The notes: a model not told the origin generated them from the letters alone. Positions 9,958 through 19,871 are shown, numbered from the stretch's first letter. The stretch: DNA of 64,000 nt from JBBATK01 sp046297095 (GCA_046297095.1 JBKCNS010000022.1:159375-223374), one strand, 5' to 3'. Numbers and translations: made by a program.

Positions 9958-10721
9958 AAACAGTAGTTCTTCAAGTAGCCTTCGACGGCACACAGTACAG
10001 CGGAATGCAAAACCAGCGCAGCGCTCCCAGTGTGCAGCAGGAGTTAGAACGCGCGTTCCATCAGACCATCGGTTATCATTGTCACGTGATTGCAGCCGGT
10101 CGCACTGATGCCGGCGTGCATGCGCGCGGAATGGTTGTGCACGCTCGAGTTCGCGACGACTGGGCAATTGAGGAAGGTAAAATCAAAGTGGCCATAAACT
10201 CCCGATTGCCGAAGGATATTCGTGTTCGCGGAGCCCAGTTGCGCTCCGACGATGTATTCCATGCGCGCTTCGATGCCATTGGCCGCGAGTATAGTTACAC
10301 ACTGCAAACACGCGAGGATCCATTGCAGCGCCTGTACGCATGGCAAACCCGATATGTTCTGGACCGTAGTGTTTTAACGGATAGTGCCAACGTATTTATC
10401 GGTGCTCATAACTTTACCACCTTCTCGAAGAATAACGAGGAAATTCACTCGTACCTCTGCACGGTGAGCGAGTGCCGATGGGAGCACGTGGACGATATCA
10501 CCATGCGGTTGCATATTCGGGCAAATCGATTTGTGTACGGAATGGTCCGCTCGTTAGTGGGAGCAATGGTAGATGCTGCACGAGGAAAGAGAAGTATCGA
10601 CAATCTTCGCACAAGTTTGGCTGCCTGTGATAGGCGCTTGGTCAGCCCACTGGCCCCCGCGGAAGGTTTGGTGTTTGAAGCCGCTTACTATCCCGACGAA
10701 TTAGGCGTAGTGTTTTTGTAA
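9954..10721 (+). CDS. truA: tRNA pseudouridine synthase A
   Basis: TruA (255 residues) makes pseudouridine at positions 38-40 of the anticodon stem-loop. The catalytic Asp is D52 in AGRTDAGVHA, and the second half has FTTFSKNN, CTVSECRW and RFVYGMVRSLVGAMV, all typical of the family. The start is a GTG overlapping the upstream lipoprotein stop (ATGTGA), which suggests translational coupling. Length is normal for bacterial TruA. An M48 protease gene follows after 17 bases, so this may be a three-gene transcript. Confidence 0.93.
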   Translation: MKTVVLQVAFDGTQYSGMQNQRSAPSVQQELERAFHQTIGYHCHVIAAGRTDAGVHARGMVVHARVRDDWAIEEGKIKVAINSRLPKDIRVRGAQLRSDDVFHARFDAIGREYSYTLQTREDPLQRLYAWQTRYVLDRSVLTDSANVFIGAHNFTTFSKNNEEIHSYLCTVSECRWEHVDDITMRLHIRANRFVYGMVRSLVGAMVDAARGKRSIDNLRTSLAACDRRLVSPLAPAEGLVFEAAYYPDELGVVFL

Positions 10722-10738
10722 TTGATTATCGTACCGCA

Positions 10739-11593
10739 ATGCAAAGAGTAGAAAAGTTTAAGGTGTCAGTCTGGATTCAGCGCACACGGCAAGGAACACG
10801 AGTTCCGCTTTTGATTGCGCTCGCGGTGTGTGTGCTTACGGCCGTTCAGTCATGCCGCGATATCAACGTGTATCCGGTATCGCAGGATGTATCCATGGGA
10901 GCCAGTATTGACAAAGAGCTTCGAACAAACTCGAAGGAGTACAAAATCTACCAGGACGAAGTTGTTCGCGGTTACGTTCAAGACATTGTTAAGAAGATTG
11001 TTGCTCTGCCCGGTATCAAGTATCGTGAGCAGTTTCCCTACACCGTAACTATTATCGACGATTCCAAAACACTTAATGCCTTTTGCACTCCGGGTGGTTA
11101 CATCTATGTGTATACGGGACTCATCAAGGCACTGGATAATGAAGCCTCGCTGGCTGCCGTACTTGGTCACGAGATAGCTCATGCAGAGTGCCGGCATAGC
11201 ACCGAGCGCATGACGAAATCACTGGGAGCGCAGATTGTATTGGATCTGGCTTTGGGCAACGACGCATCGGCTGCCACGCAAACAGCCGCCAATCTTTTTA
11301 CCGGATTGGCATTGTTACGGAACAGCAGAGATAATGAAGATGAGGCGGACGAGCAGTCCTTCAAGTATCTCATGAATTCAGTGTGGTATCCCGGTGCTAT
11401 CTCATACTTCTTCGAGAAGGTGAATAATCGTTCGCGCGGTGGTGCTTTGGAGCGGTGGACATCTACGCACCCACTGCCTCAAGACAGAATTGATGCAACC
11501 GCTCGGCGAATCAAAGAAGCCAAACTTTCATCGCCTACGGAAGCGCAGTTGTTCAGCGATAGATATCTTCAGATGAGAAATAGAATTAGATAA
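10739..11593 (+). CDS. M48-family zinc metalloprotease, lipoprotein
   Basis: About 284 residues, with a lipobox after a hydrophobic stretch (LIALAVCVLTAVQSC, Cys at residue 39), so the enzyme is a periplasm-facing lipoprotein like LoiP/YcaL rather than a polytopic HtpX. The zinc motif HEIAH starts near residue 144 and the third ligand is a Glu in the NEDEADEQS block near residue 200. Conserved lead-in TLNAFCTPGGYIYVYTGLI is the M48 family signature, and STHPLPQDRID near the C-terminus is also typical. The role is probably quality control of envelope or outer-membrane proteins, fitting an organism that exports many large surface proteins. It lies 17 bases after truA. Confidence 0.88.
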   Translation: MQRVEKFKVSVWIQRTRQGTRVPLLIALAVCVLTAVQSCRDINVYPVSQDVSMGASIDKELRTNSKEYKIYQDEVVRGYVQDIVKKIVALPGIKYREQFPYTVTIIDDSKTLNAFCTPGGYIYVYTGLIKALDNEASLAAVLGHEIAHAECRHSTERMTKSLGAQIVLDLALGNDASAATQTAANLFTGLALLRNSRDNEDEADEQSFKYLMNSVWYPGAISYFFEKVNNRSRGGALERWTSTHPLPQDRIDATARRIKEAKLSSPTEAQLFSDRYLQMRNRIR

Positions 11594-11661
11594 CGAATGG
11601 ACGAGCGGAAGAATTTGCTGCATTCAAGAGCTATTGCCAGAACTTCAAACATCATAATACA

Positions 11662-12450
11662 ATGAATATTCTAGAGAGAACGACGGCACTGCAATCCACG
11701 AACAGCATGCTGTGTGTGGGCCTGGACTCGAGCCTGGAAAAGCTTCCCGCCGGTATTCCGCGCACCATGCAAGGCCTGCTTGAGTTCAATAGGCACATTA
11801 TTGATGCTACCAAAGATGTATGCTCCGCCTATAAGCTGAACTTTGCGTTCTATGAGCAATACGGTCACAAGGGTGTGCAAGTATTGGAACAAACCGTTGC
11901 CATGCTACCCTCTACACACATTCGCATTGCTGATGCAAAGCGCGGAGATATAGGCAACACCGCAGAAGCCTACGCGCGCTCGGTGTTCGAGCATATGCCC
12001 TTCGACTCCGTAACGGTGAGTCCGTATATGGGTGCGGATTCGGTAACGCCGTTTCTGGCGTACTCCGAAAAGCTTGTGTTTATCCTGGCGCTTACCTCCA
12101 ATCCGGGGTCGCATGATATTCAGAGACAGCAGTTGCCGTCGGGAACACTATACGAGCACGTGATGCAAACAGCACTTCAATGGGAAGGGCCTGCGGAAAA
12201 AGGATTTGTTGTGGGTGCAACGCATGCTCAGGAGCTTGCCCTGGTGCGCTCTCGTTTTGCCCACGTTCCGTTTCTTATCCCGGGCGTAGGAGCGCAGGGA
12301 GCAGATCCCGCTGATATACGGCGTGCAAACGCGGGGGGCCCTGCATTTGTCAATTCCTCTAGAGCCATACTCTATGCATCAAGCGGCAGCGACTTCGCCC
12401 AGAGGGCCCGGCAGGTAGCTCAATCCACAGCGGCCGAGTTACAGGCCTAA
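11662..12450 (+). CDS. pyrF: orotidine 5'-phosphate decarboxylase (type 2)
   Basis: 262 residues. OMP decarboxylase carries out the last step of de novo UMP synthesis. The catalytic Asp-Lys-Asp block is DAKRGDIGNTA (D91, K93, D96), and the LCVGLDSS start plus the longer form match the PyrF type 2 (mycobacterial-like) subfamily. PGVGAQG in the C-terminal third binds phosphate. The gene stands 68 bases after the M48 protease and has no other pyrimidine genes beside it here. Confidence 0.93.
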   Translation: MNILERTTALQSTNSMLCVGLDSSLEKLPAGIPRTMQGLLEFNRHIIDATKDVCSAYKLNFAFYEQYGHKGVQVLEQTVAMLPSTHIRIADAKRGDIGNTAEAYARSVFEHMPFDSVTVSPYMGADSVTPFLAYSEKLVFILALTSNPGSHDIQRQQLPSGTLYEHVMQTALQWEGPAEKGFVVGATHAQELALVRSRFAHVPFLIPGVGAQGADPADIRRANAGGPAFVNSSRAILYASSGSDFAQRARQVAQSTAAELQA

Positions 12451-12483
12451 GGTCTGCTCGATGGGGCTCTGCGCTCGCGTGGC

Positions 12484-12491
12484 TATCTTTG
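12484..12491 (+). promoter_or_regulatory. possible -7 element (TATCTTTG) before the SDR gene
   Basis: TATCTTTG matches the Bacteroidota -7 consensus TAnnTTTG and lies 35 bases before the ATG at 12526. No TTG is found at the -33 distance, so this is a weak call based on the -7 element alone. Confidence 0.3.
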
Positions 12492-12525
12492 CAGTCGATC
12501 ACATTCACACCACCTTTACAGAATC

Positions 12526-13554
12526 ATGGCGCAGACGTATACCCTTGTAACCGGAGCTAACGGCGAGATTGGCCATTCGCTGCTCGAAGCACTGCACGCA
12601 GAAGGCCAGCATATTATTGCCGTCGATTTACAACCGTTGTCTGCTGAAGCAGCACAGAGCTGTGCGCGCACGTTTAGCGGGGCTATGGGTGATATTACCA
12701 ATCCTGATTTGTATAAGGAGCTGTCTGCCTACGACATCACTGAGGTGTATCATCTGGCAGCATTGCTTTCTACAAGTGCAGAGAAAAATCCGCCACTGGC
12801 GCAAACCGTGAATGTAGGGGGAACGCTTCAGCTATTGGAGTTTTGTAGGGCAACCGGTAAGCGCATGGGTGTGCCGGTAAAGTTCCTCTTTCCCAGTACT
12901 ATAGCCGTGTATGGCTTTGCCACGCTAAGTGATAAAACACGCGCCGGACGTATTGACGAAACTCAAGGCTTGCAACCTCGTACCATGTATGGTATCAACA
13001 AACTCTATTGCGAAAATCTTGGTTCGTACTTCGATGAGCTGTACATGCAGCTTTCACCAACCAAGGAACATGGCTGGGTTGATTTTCGCGGTGTGCGATT
13101 CCCCGGATTGATCTCCGCATTTACCGTGCCTACCGGTGGCACCAGCGATTATGCACCCGAGATGGTGCATGCTGCAGCGCAAGGAAAATCCTATTCCTGT
13201 TTTGTGCGTCCCGATGCGCGCATTCCGTTTATGGCTATGCCCGATGGCGTTCGAGCTCTGCTGATGCTTCGATCAGCACCCAAAGAAAATCTCACCCGGC
13301 ATATCTATAATATCGGCGCTTTTGCACCATCTGCTGCGGACATTTGCCGGCAGGTACAACTCATGTTTCCTGCGGCCGATATCAGTTTCGCACCGGACGT
13401 GCATCGCCAGGCAATTGTGGACTCGTGGTGCGAAGATGTGAACGACGACGCGGCTCGCAACGATTGGGGCTGGCATGCCGAGTACGACTTCCCGCGCACT
13501 TTTACCGAATACCTGGCACCGCACATTACTAAGAGATATGCAAGCGGCAGCTGA
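12526..13554 (+). CDS. SDR-type L-threonine 3-dehydrogenase-like protein
   Basis: 342 residues of extended short-chain dehydrogenase fold. The NAD motif is TGANGEIG (residues 9-16) and the catalytic Tyr-Lys pair is in YGINK (Y155, K159). The stretch RFPGLISAFTVPTGGTSDYAPEMVHAAAQG and RPDARIPFMAMPDGVRAL match the UDP-galactose-4-epimerase-like L-threonine dehydrogenases of Bacteroidota and archaea, which oxidise threonine to 2-amino-3-ketobutyrate. No glycine C-acetyltransferase (kbl) is nearby, so the assignment rests on sequence alone; a sugar-nucleotide epimerase is the alternative. Its stop codon lies 17 bases inside the next gene, an O-antigen ligase-like protein. Confidence 0.8.
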   Translation: MAQTYTLVTGANGEIGHSLLEALHAEGQHIIAVDLQPLSAEAAQSCARTFSGAMGDITNPDLYKELSAYDITEVYHLAALLSTSAEKNPPLAQTVNVGGTLQLLEFCRATGKRMGVPVKFLFPSTIAVYGFATLSDKTRAGRIDETQGLQPRTMYGINKLYCENLGSYFDELYMQLSPTKEHGWVDFRGVRFPGLISAFTVPTGGTSDYAPEMVHAAAQGKSYSCFVRPDARIPFMAMPDGVRALLMLRSAPKENLTRHIYNIGAFAPSAADICRQVQLMFPAADISFAPDVHRQAIVDSWCEDVNDDAARNDWGWHAEYDFPRTFTEYLAPHITKRYASGS

Positions 13555-15031
13555 TTATTCTATAGCATCGAAGTATGGCAACGAGAGCTCTAGCGAGCTT
13601 ATCGATAATATCATATTGCTGTTCCTGTTGCCCATTGGTTTTTCCATTGCGCCCTTCAATGTTTTTGGTGTGGATACCTTGCCCGTTGCGGTATGCGATT
13701 TGGCAATGGGTGCGTTTTGCTTCCGCGTTCTTTGGCGATCCATGAAGGGTGTACAGCCCCTTCACTTCAGATTGGATGTGCCAACGATTATGTTGATTCT
13801 GACAATGGCAGCCTGTTTGTTCAGCGCGGTTTCTCCCTTGATTTCAGGAAACTCGGAATATCTGCGACAGTTTATGAAGTCCACATTACACTTTTCGTAT
13901 ATGTGGGTATTTGTACTACTCTGTTGCGCGGTTACTATCTCTTCGGAAAGCATCATTCGGGCATTCCGTATCTACGTGGTGTGCGCAATACCGGTCAATA
14001 TTTTCGGGATTTATCAGGTGCCCGCTCGTGCCTTCGATTGGCCGTTTGCGTGGATTGAATACACCGGCGCATCCCAAAAGTTTACCGAGCAATTGTCGCT
14101 GGAGTTCGAGGGATTTTTCAGAGCAACATCGCTGTTCTCCGAGCCCTCGGCCTTTGCCATGTATACCATGATGGCGGCAATTATGCTGCTCGCCCCGTAC
14201 TTCCTGTATGACTACAGAATTATAAAAAACAGATTCGTTTTTTATACTGCTTTATACTCATGCTTCATTGGCATGTTTCTTACGTTCTCATTGACGATTG
14301 TTGTTCAGCTCGGCGCATTCATAGTAGCCGTTATTCTTATCTCGCAATCGGCTACGGCAAAGAAGTTGGTTACCATGCTTAGCGTGATGACCGTGGTGTT
14401 TTCAATTACCAATGTTGCGATTCAAACCTATAGCGATGCGGATCTGTTCGATTTGTATTTCCGGCGGGTGGCCAGCAACATCGTTGGCGAGGATAAAGTG
14501 GAAGCAACCGTGGGAGATTCCTTTGCCACACGCGCTGATGCACAGAAAACGGCAGTGCGTATATGGAAGAATCAGCCCATGTTCGGTGCGGGACTAGGAT
14601 GCCTGGGCTACGCTCCGGATAACGATGGACTGGTGGGAGTGAGTGCGCATCAAATGTATCTGTTTGTTCTGGCATGTGTGGGTACAATTGGAGGCGTTAC
14701 ACTCGTTATCTACTCCTTTGGACTCAGCTGGATGTTGATGCGGCGATTGGTGCGAAATCGCCGAGAGTATGTTCGCGGCTCCACTCCCTCTGTGCCGGAT
14801 GTTGCGATGGCAATAGCCGCCTTTCTTTGTTGCAATGAAGCGGTTCACGGGCTTTCGTCCGACGATTTTATTGCTCCGTACCATTGGGTAATCATGGGCG
14901 TTGTGAGCCTGGTGTATTATCACCCACAGATTCAAAAGGCTACGCACGATCGCTTCCTCTTTTTAGGAAGAACCGCTCGTTTGCGCGCCGGCGAAAGTTC
15001 CACTGTAAACCTTCAAACCGGAAAGGTATAA
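13538..15031 (+). CDS. O-antigen ligase/polymerase-like membrane protein
   Basis: About 497 residues with roughly 10-12 hydrophobic segments and a large extracytoplasmic loop (around 310-380) containing RVASNIVGEDKVEATVGDSFATRADAQKTAV and then MFGAGLGCLG, which is the pattern of Wzy_C/WaaL family proteins that join or polymerise surface polysaccharide. The open frame reaches 13475, but ATG 13538, preceded by AAGAGA, is more reasonable; it still overlaps the previous gene by 17 bases. It is followed by folD after 3 bases. The specific activity (ligase versus polymerase) cannot be told from sequence. Confidence 0.75.
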   Translation: MQAAADYSIASKYGNESSSELIDNIILLFLLPIGFSIAPFNVFGVDTLPVAVCDLAMGAFCFRVLWRSMKGVQPLHFRLDVPTIMLILTMAACLFSAVSPLISGNSEYLRQFMKSTLHFSYMWVFVLLCCAVTISSESIIRAFRIYVVCAIPVNIFGIYQVPARAFDWPFAWIEYTGASQKFTEQLSLEFEGFFRATSLFSEPSAFAMYTMMAAIMLLAPYFLYDYRIIKNRFVFYTALYSCFIGMFLTFSLTIVVQLGAFIVAVILISQSATAKKLVTMLSVMTVVFSITNVAIQTYSDADLFDLYFRRVASNIVGEDKVEATVGDSFATRADAQKTAVRIWKNQPMFGAGLGCLGYAPDNDGLVGVSAHQMYLFVLACVGTIGGVTLVIYSFGLSWMLMRRLVRNRREYVRGSTPSVPDVAMAIAAFLCCNEAVHGLSSDDFIAPYHWVIMGVVSLVYYHPQIQKATHDRFLFLGRTARLRAGESSTVNLQTGKV

Positions 15032-15034
15032 GTT

Positions 15035-15916
15035 GTGACTATCATCGATGGTAAATACACGGCCGCATGCATACGCGACGAAATCAAGATCGAGATCAAT
15101 CAACGCGTAGACGCCGGATTTTCCGTGCCGGGCCTGGCATTACTGCTCGTGGGCGATAATGCCGCGTCGGCAGTGTATGTAGGTGGCAAGGACAAGGCCT
15201 GCAAAGAAGTGGGAATGAATTCCACTATTGTTCGATTGCCCGCTACCGCTAGCGAGCAGGAGGTACTGAATATTCTGGCTGAATGGAATGCAGATCCTGC
15301 CGTTCATGGCATACTGGTGCAACTTCCTTTACCCAAACATATCGACGAGCAGCGGGTGATTATGGCAATTGATCCGCGCAAAGATGTGGACGGCTTTCAT
15401 CCGGAAAATGTGGGACGACTATCGTTGGGACTGCCCGGCTTCGTGCCCTGCACTCCTGCCGGTGTTGTGGAGTTGTTGAAGCGGTATTCTATTCCTACCA
15501 AAGGCCGCCATGCGGTGGTGGTGGGTAGGAGCAATATTGTTGGCAAGCCAATGGCCGGTGTACTGCTTCGCAAAGGAGAGGGTGGCGATGCCATTGTTAC
15601 CGTGTGTCATTCCGCTGCAGCTAATCTTCGTGAATACACTTCAAGAGCAGACATTCTTATTGCTGCTGTAGGTGTGCCGAACCTTATCGGTGCCGACGAT
15701 GTAAAAGAAGGTGTTGTGGTGATCGACGTAGGTATGAATAGACTGGATGATCCCACTCGCAAGAGCGGATACAGATTGGTGGGCGATGTCGATTATGACG
15801 CAGTAGCTTCTAAGTGCTCTGCAATTACGCCAGTGCCCGGTGGGGTGGGCCCAATGACGATTGCAATGCTGTTGCGAAACACGCTGGCGGCTGCTACCAA
15901 CGGAGACACCATATGA
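15035..15916 (+). CDS. folD: bifunctional methylenetetrahydrofolate dehydrogenase/cyclohydrolase
   Basis: 293 residues; FolD interconverts 5,10-methylene-, methenyl- and 10-formyl-tetrahydrofolate. The catalytic Tyr-Lys is in YVGGK (Y48, K52). The family signatures VQLPLPKHID, DGFHPENVGRL, VVGRSNIVGKP and PGGVGPMTIAMLL are all present. The start is GTG at 15035. The stop overlaps the start of the next gene (ATGA), a sign of tight coupling within a run from the SDR gene to adk. Confidence 0.95.
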   Translation: MTIIDGKYTAACIRDEIKIEINQRVDAGFSVPGLALLLVGDNAASAVYVGGKDKACKEVGMNSTIVRLPATASEQEVLNILAEWNADPAVHGILVQLPLPKHIDEQRVIMAIDPRKDVDGFHPENVGRLSLGLPGFVPCTPAGVVELLKRYSIPTKGRHAVVVGRSNIVGKPMAGVLLRKGEGGDAIVTVCHSAAANLREYTSRADILIAAVGVPNLIGADDVKEGVVVIDVGMNRLDDPTRKSGYRLVGDVDYDAVASKCSAITPVPGGVGPMTIAMLLRNTLAAATNGDTI

Positions 15917-16683
15917 AGAAAAATTCTCTGACAATTCTCTTTGAAGACAGTGACATCGTGATCATCAGCAAGCCATCCGGACTGCTTTCCATTCCGGATA
16001 GATTTAAGAAAGATGAGCCGAATGTACGCCGCATTCTGGAGGAAAAATATGGTCGAATTTTCGTTGTACACCGCTTGGATAGAGATACCAGCGGCGTTAT
16101 GGTGTTTGCTCGAACGGCCGCTGCGCATCGCCATCTATCCATGCAGTTTGAACATCACACCATGGAGAAAAAATACCTGGCCATCGTCGCCGGCACGGTT
16201 CCCAAAGAATCGATTGATATTGATATTCCACTTATGCCGAATCCGCGAGTTCCCGGCACCATGATGCCGTCTGCACGGGGGAAGGAATCTCATACCACCG
16301 TGCGAGTGTTGGAGCGTTTTCGTGTGGCAACATATGTTGAGTGTTTGCTCAAAACGGGGCGGCAGCATCAGTTGCGAGTGCATTGCGCTGCTATTGGATA
16401 TCCATTGCTTATCGATGCCACCTATGGACGTGCGGCGGAGTTCAGATTGTCGCAGATCAAACGCCGCTATCGTTTGCAAAAAGATACCGAAGAGCAGCCA
16501 ATCATGGCGCGAACCACCTTGCATGCACACTCGCTCAGTTTTATCCACCCGAGTTCGCTTCAACCATGTACTTTTGTATCTGATCCGCCCAAGGATTTCA
16601 AGGCATTGTTGACGGTTCTGCGCAAATATTCGGCAGCATTGTCGTCGGTGACGGCTCTCTTGGACGAACAGCAAGAATTGTGA
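15913..16683 (+). CDS. RluA-family pseudouridine synthase
   Basis: About 256 residues with the RluA catalytic motif HRLDRDTSG (Asp56) followed by the conserved KKYLAIVAG and GRQHQLRVHCAAIGYPLLID blocks. No S4 RNA-binding domain precedes the catalytic domain, so it is the short form (RluA/RluC-like without S4 or TruC-like). The substrate, rRNA or tRNA, cannot be assigned. Start ATG 15913 overlaps the folD stop in ATGA; the longer open frame to 15814 would run through folD. Confidence 0.88.
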   Translation: MKKNSLTILFEDSDIVIISKPSGLLSIPDRFKKDEPNVRRILEEKYGRIFVVHRLDRDTSGVMVFARTAAAHRHLSMQFEHHTMEKKYLAIVAGTVPKESIDIDIPLMPNPRVPGTMMPSARGKESHTTVRVLERFRVATYVECLLKTGRQHQLRVHCAAIGYPLLIDATYGRAAEFRLSQIKRRYRLQKDTEEQPIMARTTLHAHSLSFIHPSSLQPCTFVSDPPKDFKALLTVLRKYSAALSSVTALLDEQQEL

Positions 16684-16705
16684 TCCTCATCTTCACTTGT
16701 AACGT

Positions 16706-17257
16706 ATGTATATCATTCTCTTCGGCGCCCCGGGCGTGGGCAAGGGCACACAGGCAGAGGTTCTTTCGCGTCGCACAGGATTGCCGCATCTATCTACCGG
16801 CGATGAGTTTCGCCGTAACATTCAGGGAGAGACCGAACTTGGTTTGCGAGTTCGTCGAATTGTAGATTCCGGACAGCTGGTGCCCGATGATCTGGTGGTA
16901 GAGATTGTGGTGGATGCACTGGAACGTGATACATACGCCAACGGCTGCATCTTCGATGGCTTTCCCAGAACTATCGTTCAAGCGGAAAAATTGGATGCAA
17001 TTCTCGCTTTGAAACATCTGAGCATTTCGAAGGTTATTAATATAGAAGTTCCCGAAAACCGAATAGTCGAGCGATTGATGAAGCGTGGCCGTCAGGACGA
17101 CAATGAAGAGGTGATTCGTCATCGCCTTCATGTGTACGATGAACAAACCTCACCGCTGGTAGATTACTACCGAAGCCAAAACAAACTTGTGAGTGTTGAT
17201 GGTGATGCCGAAGTAGACGTAGTGAACGAGGCAATTATGGCTTTGATGCCCGCATAG
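16706..17257 (+). CDS. adk: adenylate kinase (short form)
   Basis: 183 residues; ATP + AMP to 2 ADP. P-loop GAPGVGKGT (residues 7-15), AMP-site motif STGDEFRRNI and FDGFPRT are present. Between RLMKRGR and the end there is no zinc-ribbon LID insert: the segment RGRQDDNEEVIRHRLHVYDEQTSPLVDYY follows directly, which is the short adenylate kinase type (~180-190 residues). It follows the pseudouridine synthase by 22 bases. Confidence 0.93.
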   Translation: MYIILFGAPGVGKGTQAEVLSRRTGLPHLSTGDEFRRNIQGETELGLRVRRIVDSGQLVPDDLVVEIVVDALERDTYANGCIFDGFPRTIVQAEKLDAILALKHLSISKVINIEVPENRIVERLMKRGRQDDNEEVIRHRLHVYDEQTSPLVDYYRSQNKLVSVDGDAEVDVVNEAIMALMPA

Positions 17258-17375
17258 AGATCGGGTACGGCGGCGGGCTTCACACGATTTACAATGCATG
17301 ATCGTTTTGATGGGAAGGTGCGACGTTATACTCGATTACAAACTGATTTGAACTGAATACAGAGTCTTATTTGAT

Positions 17376-19871
17376 ATGGATTTTATGAAAAAACTCTTTC
17401 TCATAGTTGCGGTCTCGTTGTTAACCACCGCAGGCATGAATGCGCAGATGCGATACGTCTCTGCAGTACAGTTTATGTTTCCCTCAAAAAGCTCTGTGCC
17501 CGGCTTGGCAACAAACGCTGCCTCGGCTCGTGCTTTTGATTACAACCCTCGGGAAGCTGCGGCGATTTTCCGTAGTCCTGCACCGGCAATGTCCGTTGCA
17601 GATTTCCCTATAGGTCTGGGTGAGACAGGAACGTTGCAGCTGGAAGCTCGCGCGTCGGTATTCGATGGTGAGACACATGCCTATAAGGTTGTGGGTGGCA
17701 AGCGTATTGAAGTAGCACTGCCTGCGTCGCGTACCTATGCAGGTACCATTCGCGGAGAAGAGGGATCAAGAGTTCTTGTGATCTCTACCGGCGACGAAAT
17801 GTTTGCATCTATAGAGCGGGGAAGCGGCACAATGCTGCAAATCTCTCCCGCCACAACAAAGAAAAATACCCTTGTGTTACAGGATAATACACACGGTCAA
17901 TCTTCTTCATTCCGTTGCGGTTTCGAGAATCTTCCGGATGCCCATGAGCCAATGCCCAAGGCATCAATTCAGCGTGACTCCAAGGGCTCCGTGTTGCAAG
18001 CAACAGATTTGCGCGAGGCACTTGTGGCAATCGAAACGGATCGCTTCCTGTGGACAAGAATGGGGAAAGATGAAGCAAAGATTATTCGTTACCTCTATAC
18101 CATCTTTGCTACCGTCAGCTGGATTTACGAACGAGAAGTGAACGTCACGTTTGCGCTTGGCGATATGATCATCCATACCGATGCAGACCCCGATCCCTAT
18201 ACAGAGAATGCCAATGGAGATATCGGTGCGCTGCTCGGAGAATTTTCTAGTTACTGGCGCGCTAATTACGGAACTGTTAAAAGAAATCTTGCAGTGCTGT
18301 TCACGGTGCCCGGTGTGACCGACGTTGGCGGTATTGCCTATCTGTCCACTCTGTGTACGGTGCGCGGCTTTGCAGCGTGCGGAATCAGAACCAATAGCGT
18401 GCTGCCCACGCAGGGGTATCAGTGGGATGCCTTTGTAACGGCACACGAAATCGGCCACGTGTTTGGAGCGAAGCACACACATGCATGCGACTGGAATCCG
18501 CCGTTGGACTCTTGCGTAAGTACCACAGGTTCTATTCCCACGGGAGATGCCTGCTGGAACGGTACACCGAAGCCCAACAAGGGAAGTATCATGAGTTATT
18601 GCCACTTATTTTTCCCGCCGCCGCGCTACACCTTCTTGGAGCCCGTAGCGGCTGTGGTTCGTGCGGGAGCTGAGCGAACCAACTGTTTGAAGCCGCCGGC
18701 AAATGCTACCATCAAGGTCACACAACCCATTGGTGGTGCGGACCAAATTGTCCGCAGTGACACCGGTGTTTCTATTGAGTGGACCAGTACCAAGGTGACA
18801 AACGTCAATATTGAATATAGTCTTGACGCAGGAAAAACATTTGTGCCCATTGCTGCGGCTACCAATCTTCCCGCTACGGATCGTTTCTATAAGTGGTTCC
18901 CGGCAGCCGGTTTGAATTCCACACAAGCTATGATTCGCATTGTGTCGTCGTCGAGTGCGACTATTGCCGATACATCATTTGCCACATTCTCACTGGGTTC
19001 GCCATCCATCACGCTAAAAACTCTCACCGGTGGCGAGCGTATTGGACGAAATACTACCGAGACCATAGTCTGGGAGCGTACGTTTATCACCAAAAACAAG
19101 TTGGAGTTTTCGCCCACTGGTTCTGAGCCGTGGACTACCGTACTGCCTGATACCACGTTGCTGCAGTTCGCGTGGAAAGTTCCGGATATCGAGGCATCTG
19201 CAGCACGCTTGCGTGTATTGGGAGGTGCGAACAACTCTGTGATCGCTATGAGCGGTCCTTTTGCAATAGGCACCCCGGTGCTTAGCGTGGTGGGACCTGT
19301 AGCCGGGGATAGCGCTTGCGCAGGCGGCAAGTATACTGTAAAGTGGCAAAGTGACTTTGTTCGCAGTGTTGATATCAGATATTCCCGAAACAACGGCGGA
19401 ACATTCCCCATCACACAAAGTGTGGTCGCAAACTTTGATGCGGCAGCGCAGTCGTATGTGTGGACCGTCCCGACAAACCGCAATAGTGATAGTGCTATTA
19501 TTAGAATTACAAACCTTGCTGATCCCGCCCAGGTAGTACTCTCGGGACGATTCTCGATTCGAGTTTGTCAGGGAGTAAACTCCGTTGGTGAAACAAACGA
19601 AGTAAACGGCTTGCGCATAGCACGTATTTATCCCGCCCCTGTGAGCGATGTTCTTGGCTTGGTGACGGTAAATAATCGTGGTGCATCGGCCTTTGCCGAG
19701 GTGTCCATTATTTCGGGCGATGGCCGCACGGTCGGCACGTATCCTATCGATCTGGGTACCGGCAGCGTAAGCCACTCGATACCGCTGGGTAATGTTGCGT
19801 CCGGAGCGTACATACTGCTGTTACGCTCGCAAGGAACGGATTTGTCGCTACCCTTTGTTGTGGCGCGCTAA
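17376..19871 (+). CDS. secreted reprolysin-like zinc metalloprotease with T9SS domain
   Basis: 831 residues. The signal peptide is MKKLFLIVAVSLLTTAGMNAQ, beginning at an internal ATG (17385) three codons in; either start fits. A propeptide-like region (to ~170) precedes the catalytic domain. The zinc motif HEIGHVFGAKH (HExxHxxGxxH, near residue 357) is followed by the Met-turn SIMSYCH, which places it in the metzincins, M12B/M43-like. Two or three Ig/FN3-like beta domains follow (about residues 440-745). The C-terminus (VNGLRIARIYPAPVSD to FVVAR) is a T9SS sorting domain. Likely an exported, surface-held or released protease for protein degradation outside the cell. Preceding ~120 bases show no clear promoter. 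Confidence 0.88.
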   Translation: MDFMKKLFLIVAVSLLTTAGMNAQMRYVSAVQFMFPSKSSVPGLATNAASARAFDYNPREAAAIFRSPAPAMSVADFPIGLGETGTLQLEARASVFDGETHAYKVVGGKRIEVALPASRTYAGTIRGEEGSRVLVISTGDEMFASIERGSGTMLQISPATTKKNTLVLQDNTHGQSSSFRCGFENLPDAHEPMPKASIQRDSKGSVLQATDLREALVAIETDRFLWTRMGKDEAKIIRYLYTIFATVSWIYEREVNVTFALGDMIIHTDADPDPYTENANGDIGALLGEFSSYWRANYGTVKRNLAVLFTVPGVTDVGGIAYLSTLCTVRGFAACGIRTNSVLPTQGYQWDAFVTAHEIGHVFGAKHTHACDWNPPLDSCVSTTGSIPTGDACWNGTPKPNKGSIMSYCHLFFPPPRYTFLEPVAAVVRAGAERTNCLKPPANATIKVTQPIGGADQIVRSDTGVSIEWTSTKVTNVNIEYSLDAGKTFVPIAAATNLPATDRFYKWFPAAGLNSTQAMIRIVSSSSATIADTSFATFSLGSPSITLKTLTGGERIGRNTTETIVWERTFITKNKLEFSPTGSEPWTTVLPDTTLLQFAWKVPDIEASAARLRVLGGANNSVIAMSGPFAIGTPVLSVVGPVAGDSACAGGKYTVKWQSDFVRSVDIRYSRNNGGTFPITQSVVANFDAAAQSYVWTVPTNRNSDSAIIRITNLADPAQVVLSGRFSIRVCQGVNSVGETNEVNGLRIARIYPAPVSDVLGLVTVNNRGASAFAEVSIISGDGRTVGTYPIDLGTGSVSHSIPLGNVASGAYILLLRSQGTDLSLPFVVAR

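Noticed and set aside
19014..19775. 253-codon minus-strand frame
   Set aside because: Antisense to the Ig/T9SS part of the metalloprotease; no domain, no plausible start context.
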